Shown here piece after piece: positions 58,694-64,000 of a DNA stretch of 64,000 nt (positions are counted from its first letter, which is position 1; every line of letters begins with the position of its first letter). A program made the position numbers and the translations under genes. The notes below the pieces were generated by a model. It made no database searches and was not told the origin of the DNA. It saw only the letters and a program-made list of their open reading frames with translations. Origin of the DNA: Lepidodermella squamata (taxonomy: Eukaryota > Gastrotricha); assembly GCA_047495785.1 (NCBI GenBank), contig JBLDXI010000001.1, positions 1,736,001-1,800,000 of the forward strand, given 5' to 3'.

Positions 58694-59871
58694 TTAAATC
58701 CTCAACTGTTCTGGGTCAGGTTTAGCACCTAATCGGGCGAGAAGGGCAACAATATCGCCTCGAGCATTCGCCAGGGCAATATGCAAAGCATTTTGACCCC
58801 GCTTGTTCCTCGAATTGATGTCACACCTGCTGTTCCGGGTCATCAGGTCCACGAGGTTGTAGAAGCCATTTCGAACAGCGATCGACAACGCAGTGTCGCC
58901 GTCGTTGTTTTTAACAGAGCAATCGGCTGCGAAATCGATGAACAGCATTTCAGCGGTCTCGTTGTCCCACCTCGCCACGGCAATCATCAAAGCAGTGTCA
59001 TTGAACGGCCCCCTCTCATTCACATCAGCTTTGTTCTCCAGCAAAACTTTCGCCATAGCATTATTCCTATCGTTGATGGCAATGATCAGAGGTGTTAGGT
59101 TGAAAGCATTCCGAAGATTCATATCAGCTCCCCGGGCCGCCAAAGCCTTAACCAGATCAATCTGGCCTCTTTTAACAGCGATATGTAGCGCAGTTGATCC
59201 ATTTTTACTGACGACGTTGACATCTGTCATTTTGTTGGCTAGAAAGATATTCGCAACTTCCGTCTGATTGTTGAAAATCGACCAAATTAAGGGTGTCCAG
59301 TAGTTCGAGTCTTGAAAGTTGACATCGGCTCCTGCAGCAATCGTATCCTTAACTGCGGACGCATTTCCCAAGCGGGCGTAGATTAAAAGTTCCGGCATTT
59401 GAACCTGGCCAATATTTTTAAAATTTTCATTGAAATTTTTTTTTAAATGTTACCGGGCTTCTTTCGGACGTTGTTGTAGAGGTTGTAGTTGCAGGGTCTG
59501 GAAAAAAATAATCAATTTTGCATCGAGTTTTTTAAATGTCCTATTACTTCTGGAGCACACTCCTAATTTTGTCGACCACTCTCCCGAGTTTAAACATCGC
59601 GCCTCATTTCGGCCTAATATGACGATATAACCAGCGTCACATTCAAGTTGTACTCGAGATCCAGAGGTTACGAAGCTATTAAAGAGGAAGACAGTGTCCG
59701 GAGAGTTCAAAACTCCGTTTTTCACATCAGGAAGCTTGCATCTCATCTGAAATTTAATTGCGATTTTTCTGTATTAATTTGCGAAATTCTTCGTACCTGC
59801 CAATATTGACAAAAGCAAGTTTGAAACGATGAAATCAAGCCGAGGAGAAGGTAAATCGGTGTCTTTGCCAT
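58694..59871 (-). CDS. Secreted sushi-ankyrin protein, intact copy
   Basis: Minus-strand exons 59797-59871, 59548-59746, 59454-59497 and 58694-59404 join in phase to 342 residues. Exon 1 is a signal peptide (MAKTPIYLLLGLISSFQTC). Exon 2 is one sushi module (CKLPDVKNG ... CDAGYIV ... GEWSTKLGVC). Exon 3 is a 44-nt Thr/Ser linker, and exon 4 is about seven ankyrin repeats. Each exon is one module, with the sushi exon in phase 0 to 1 and the linker in phase 1 to 0, so modules can be added or lost without breaking the frame. It is a tandem duplicate of the gene at 57116-58272; the duplication includes introns. No membrane segment or anchor signal is seen. Function unknown, but sushi modules usually bind proteins on surfaces or in body fluid. 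Confidence 0.87.
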
Positions 59872-61223
59872 TTTAATAAAAAAAAATACAATGACCTCAA
59901 ATTTGAGAAAAAAACAGTAATAAAATGCTAATTTTGACCCCGTGTCACAGATAATAAATCACGGATGGGAATTTTCTGTAATAAAAAGAAGACTGCTTGC
60001 GGTTCTACGGCGTGAGAATGAATGGCTAAAAAGAGCAGGTGAAAGATTTATGAATTAATCCGAGCGTGGTTTCCAGATTACTGTCGACGTTTGGAGAGTT
60101 ATTTTTAACACAAGCGAATTGGTCGAGCAGCGAAAAGAACCGCCACAGAAAGAACCACTTCACTTTTTGTAATTATACGCTTTCGATGGCAAACAAACAT
60201 GCTGTAGTTTCTCACTTCTCACCTTCTAGCGCGCACGATTAATATGAGCTGCGGCGACGGCTCGAAGGCATTGTTTCTTTCGAAATGAACATGCAGTGTG
60301 GGCCGATGATTATGATGGGCACGACATAGGTAACAGGCAGAGCCTGCGACGAATATTACTTCGACGCCGCTATCAAGCGACAAAAACGAATGAAAATAAT
60401 TCACTCCTGGTTTGCGGCACGAAAATAAAATCCATTATAATATTTTCTCCGGTTAATCAGGCAATTTTTAATCCCTAAAGGGCATTTCAACCGCAATCAA
60501 TGTCCCTAAATTATGAAATGAAAAACTCAATTGTTAATAAATCAGAACATATTTTAGCGGAACCAAAGTCATAATATGCAAAGAGTCGTTTTTTGAATAA
60601 TTCTACAAATTTTAGGCGAAGCATGAATTCTGAATTGAGCACTCTGTCGTATAGAGAATGTTGCGCTAAATTTACTGGTGATTTTTCTAGAATTATTGTG
60701 GCCAATCTTGACCCGCAAGAAATATCCGAAAAGCGATTTCAGGCCAGAGGAAAATTTCAAAATTTGGTTCCGTTCACCGTAAATTTAGTTCCGCTAAAAG
60801 GAGGGACCTTGATAAATTTGGGAATAATTGGCTAACTATACTCGCATGCATAGATTCTGGCTATTTTAAAATCCCGAAATTTCGAATTTCGAACATGGGA
60901 CAATTTAAAAATGATTATAATGAATTTTTTGGATTGACATTCGATATATTTATTGGATGGTGTAATGACATGACATGAAAATTCATACTCGTGACTCATA
61001 TTTTGACTTATTCATTTGGAGACTTTTGCCAGTTTCTACTTTTTGTACCTTGTGCTGGTTCTCCATTGGCATGGCACTATGAATAGCAGACATCATTTGT
61101 CCAACGTCCCAATGAAAAAAAAAACAACGTTCGATTCAACATGGTCAGATTTATTAGCCAGCAAATCGAAGCGTAAAAAATGCTAAAAATATAGTGACAC
61201 ATTATTTTTGCGGTAATTTGAAT
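59872..61223. other. intergenic stretch between two minus-strand sushi-ankyrin genes
   Basis: No exon is supported. A minus-strand poly(A) signal for the right-hand gene is at 61150-61155. A short inverted pair of TAGCGGAAC sequences lies near 60555 and 60790, enclosing an 80-codon frame without recognisable domain. The left end should be the promoter of the gene that starts at 59871. Confidence 0.5.
61150..61155 (-). terminator. poly(A) signal of the multi-sushi ankyrin gene
   Basis: Minus-strand AATAAA lies about 70 bp after the stop codon at 61224. Confidence 0.5.
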
Positions 61224-63999
61224 CTAGCCCAAGTTGGAGAACGCCATTCTCAACGCCGGAGTCGTAACGCGCCGAGTCCCGCCTCGTCGAAGCAGCAAGT
61301 CCGCTACATCAGCCTGGCCATACTCATCAGCCAGCGTAATAGCTGTATTGCCGTCCTTATCCTCCGCATTAGGATTCGCACCCTTGTCCAACAAAATCCA
61401 GACAATTTGAATATAACCACCCTTCGCCGCGACCATCAACGGGGTAACTCGATCGTTATTCGCGTTGTTTGGATTTGCCCCGGCTATAAGGAGATGCTGA
61501 ACGGTATCGCTGAAATTGCCGCGCGCCGCCCATATCAACGGCGTATTGCCCTCCATATCTTCCACTTCGACGTTTACCCCTTTTAGCAGGAGGGTCTTCA
61601 CCACCTCATTGTAGCCACCCTGAGCTGCGAACATCAGCGCGGTTGAGCCGAATAAATTCGTGACATTCGGGTTCGCGCCGCTGTCGAGTAGCAGCTTGAC
61701 GGGGGCGACATTGCCAGCCTTCGCCGCGAATAACAGGGCGGTAGAGCCGGCTCCGTTCAGCAGATCGACACTCGCCCGGCAGTTGAGCAGCTGGTTCATA
61801 ACAGCTACCTGGTTGTTCGAGGCAGCCCACATTAGAGCGGACCAGCCATTTGGGTCCTGTGAGTTGGGATCAGCACCAGCAAAGAGAAGGAAAGCAACCA
61901 TTGTCGAGTTGCCAGTTCGGGCTGCGTTTATCAAATCAACAGATTTCGACTTCACATCCGGCCCGCATTCGCCAGGACCAGGTACCATGGATCTAGCTGA
62001 AATAACAAATAATAGAAAATAAGTTGGTTAAATCATGATAAAGCCGGATCTCCAATAGATGAAGAGAATTTTCAAATGAATATCTCAAAATTCCGAAAAT
62101 ATCAAGATACTCTGAAAAAGGATTTCTGAGCTGATAGTTCGATTTCGCGATGCCCTTATTGAATTATCAGTTCCAAAGATATCGAGGAATGAACTTCCAG
62201 TAACACTCAAAATTTTAAATTAAAATTAAAATTATTTTAAAAATTATTTAAATTTCGAATTTGAATTTGAACTATTTGAATTTTGAATTTTAATTATTTT
62301 AAATTTAATTAATTATTTAATCTTAGAACATCATTATTTCAATTTTTTTTATTAAATTACGTCTGCAAACGCCGAAATCTCCAGACCAGTCGAATCGAAC
62401 GCAAAAAGCCCGATCTCTCGTGCTAGGGTAGACTTCGTAGTCCGGGTTGCACTTCAACACCGCCATCATGCCGTCAGTCACCGATACACTGAGAATGTCC
62501 TGACTTTCCGAAGTCACAAATTTCCCATTCGAAACTGCCGGAAGCAAACATCGCTAAAATGAAAGTCAGATTTTCAATTGAAACTAAAACAAAATCAATC
62601 TAGCAAACCGCCGTTGCTGATCCGATCATTGGCATCGGTGGTGGGGCAGTCGAAGGTGCAGGAGCGCCCATTTCTTGAAAAAACACAATGAAATAAACCA
62701 GCGATAACGAGATTCAACCGAAACTTACGTCGGCACATGCCAAAAGACCCGGTCCAAATACCGTTGCTGCAATACGCCCTTGCAACGCCTTGATCTATCA
62801 CGCAGGTAGAATCACACTGAAGCACGATCAGCGTTCCATCCGGAACGGTTGGGCCCATCACACGTTGGATACTCGAAGCGTTGATGAATACCCCGTTAGG
62901 GACATTAGGCAGGGTGCAGTCGCCGAGAATTCGGATACAGGAGCCGAGAGTGGGCGATAAGACACCATCGGAACAAAGCGCGGTCTGCGAGCCACGCGCC
63001 GATGCGTAACCAGGGTTGCAGCGTAAAATGACGGCAGTATCAGGCGCAACCCAGGTAACGGTCAACATTTCGCCTTCGATGGTAAAAAATCGCCCGTAGA
63101 GATCGAACGGCAATGAGCATCTCCGCATAGGTGTGGTGGTTGTAGTTCGCCGGGTTGTTGTAGTTGGGGTAGTTGTAGGGGTAGGTGGGAACGGCCAAAC
63201 TTGAAAGTTTAGGGTTTTAGATCAATGACAACTAAAATAATGTCCATACTTGAGCGGCAAGTTCCGAAGGGAGGTGTCCAAACTCCATTCATGCAAATCG
63301 ACTTTTCCACTCCTTGCAGCGTGTAGCCAACATCGCAGCAGAGCACGGCCATCATGCGATTCGGGACAATGCTGCCTCGAATAGCGTCGCCGGTTTGAGT
63401 CATAAGGCGCCCGTTCGGAAAATCCGGAATTTCACACCAGACAATTGGCGAAGCTGAAAAGAATTGGAAGCATTTATGTGTTATACAAAAATTTTGTTAC
63501 CAACTTCGAATCTGTCCTTCGACACATGCGCCAACTTTATTCGACCAAACGCCGTCGCTGCTACATGTAGCTCGGTCTTGGCCGACGAGAACGTAACCGG
63601 GTTTACAGGTTATTTTGATAACTGCGTACATAGGGGCGATGAAACCGGAGCCTTCTATACCGGGCCCGCCGTTAACCGATACCACTCCATCGCAGACGTA
63701 GGGCACATCGCACTGAGAAAATTGCAAAAAATGCTTAATTTCGATCTAATTCAAATATTTTTACCGATGCAGTGACAGAAGGAACTGATAAAAAAATTAA
63801 AGAAATTAAGACAAATTTGGCTAAAAAAGCGCTTAAATTTTACTTCTAATTGTTGGCGGTGAAAGAATGCATCGGCCAATTCGGTTCGACCACGCGCCAG
63901 AGTCTAAACAGTCGCTCTCCGAATTGCCGGCAATTTCATAGCCAGGGTCGCATGTCAGCTGGATACGCGTTCCGCATTCGACATCGAAATTGAGCAGGG
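61224..63999 (-). CDS. Multi-sushi ankyrin protein (5' end outside the window)
   Basis: Minus-strand exons inside the window are 63844 to the edge, 63765-63784, 63505-63712, 63250-63453, 62729-63199, 62609-62673, 62361-62553 and 61224-61996, all closing in phase. They encode six sushi modules: a partial one at the edge (CDPGYE), CKPGYV, CDVGYT, two in one exon (CNPGYA; a variant with DSTCV), and CNPDYE. A Pro/Thr-rich linker precedes the double-sushi exon (63125-63190) and a 21-residue Pro/Met-rich linker follows it. About seven ankyrin repeats end the chain (TPLIWAARGNFSDTVQHLL and similar), then a short basic tail. One linker exon is only 20 nt (63765-63784). No membrane segment is seen in this part. 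The start, signal peptide and any further sushi modules lie to the right of the window. Confidence 0.83.
62215..62325. repeat. A/T-only low-complexity tract
   Basis: TTTAAATT, AATTTT and GAATTT runs fill the middle of the 364-bp intron between the last sushi exon and the ankyrin exon of the multi-sushi gene. It is simple-sequence DNA without other visible content. Confidence 0.7.
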
Positions 64000-64000
64000 G

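Noticed and set aside
60593-60835. 80-codon frame between inverted GCGGAAC sequences
   Set aside because: Short matches of about 12 bp at both ends are not enough for a mobile element, and the frame has no recognisable domain.
1-64000. tRNA, rRNA, CRISPR arrays, bacterial operons or phage genes
   Set aside because: No sequence with the expected internal boxes, repeats or gene content was seen by eye; genes are intron-bearing animal families throughout.

Overview
This is a 64-kb piece of an invertebrate animal genome. Coding exons are joined by GT-AG introns, many only about 48-60 bp and others 0.5-1.2 kb. The genes are animal families (Pumilio, EVI5, MCTP, a CXXC zinc finger, a Ly6/three-finger protein, class C GPCRs, sushi domains). 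The Ly6-type protein points to a bilaterian. The phylum cannot be settled from the sequence; the splice acceptors are too loose (AAG, TAG and CAG all occur) for a typical derived nematode.

Left part (1-36 kb) carries housekeeping and regulatory genes. In order: the last codons of an unknown gene (2-136, +); a membrane-anchored or secreted carboxylesterase (1696-3831, +); a GPI-anchored Ly6-like protein with a MITE-like hairpin in its intron (4418-5548, +); the Rab GTPase-activating protein EVI5 (7494-12800, -); a Q/N/H-rich protein with a KFGG-less (TET/CXXC4/5-type) CXXC finger (15332-19516, -); Pumilio (21724-25433, +); and the tandem-C2, ER/vesicle-membrane protein MCTP with extra N-terminal exons (28797-35754, +).

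Right part (36-64 kb) is a tandem-duplicated cluster of proteins predicted to be secreted or on the cell surface. It starts with a secreted Cys-rich/NHL-propeller protein (36253-38732, +). Then come a signal-peptide ankyrin protein (38805-40278, -) and five genes that join sushi (CCP/SCR) modules to ankyrin repeats behind a signal peptide: 40941-43224 (+), 43623-46150 (+), 55012-56795 (+), 57116-58272 (-) and 58694-59871 (-). A sixth sushi-ankyrin gene runs off the right edge (61224 to beyond 63999, -), so its start is not seen. In the middle sit three tandem GABA-B-like class C GPCRs (46460-48966, 49553-52127, 52341-54862, all +). Extracellular ankyrin repeats are rare, and I know of no described family with sushi modules plus ankyrin repeats in one secreted chain; this cluster is the main candidate for something new. 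One copy (57116-58272) has a 1-nt deletion relative to its neighbour that truncates its ankyrin domain.

Noncoding features include three hairpin or inverted-repeat elements, several microsatellites, and a strongly over-represented short motif, TTAAGGWGG (12-mer form GCATTAAGGTGG). No tRNA, rRNA, CRISPR or bacterial-type feature was seen. Exon limits were worked out by hand from splice signals and reading phase and all close in frame, but none has transcript support.
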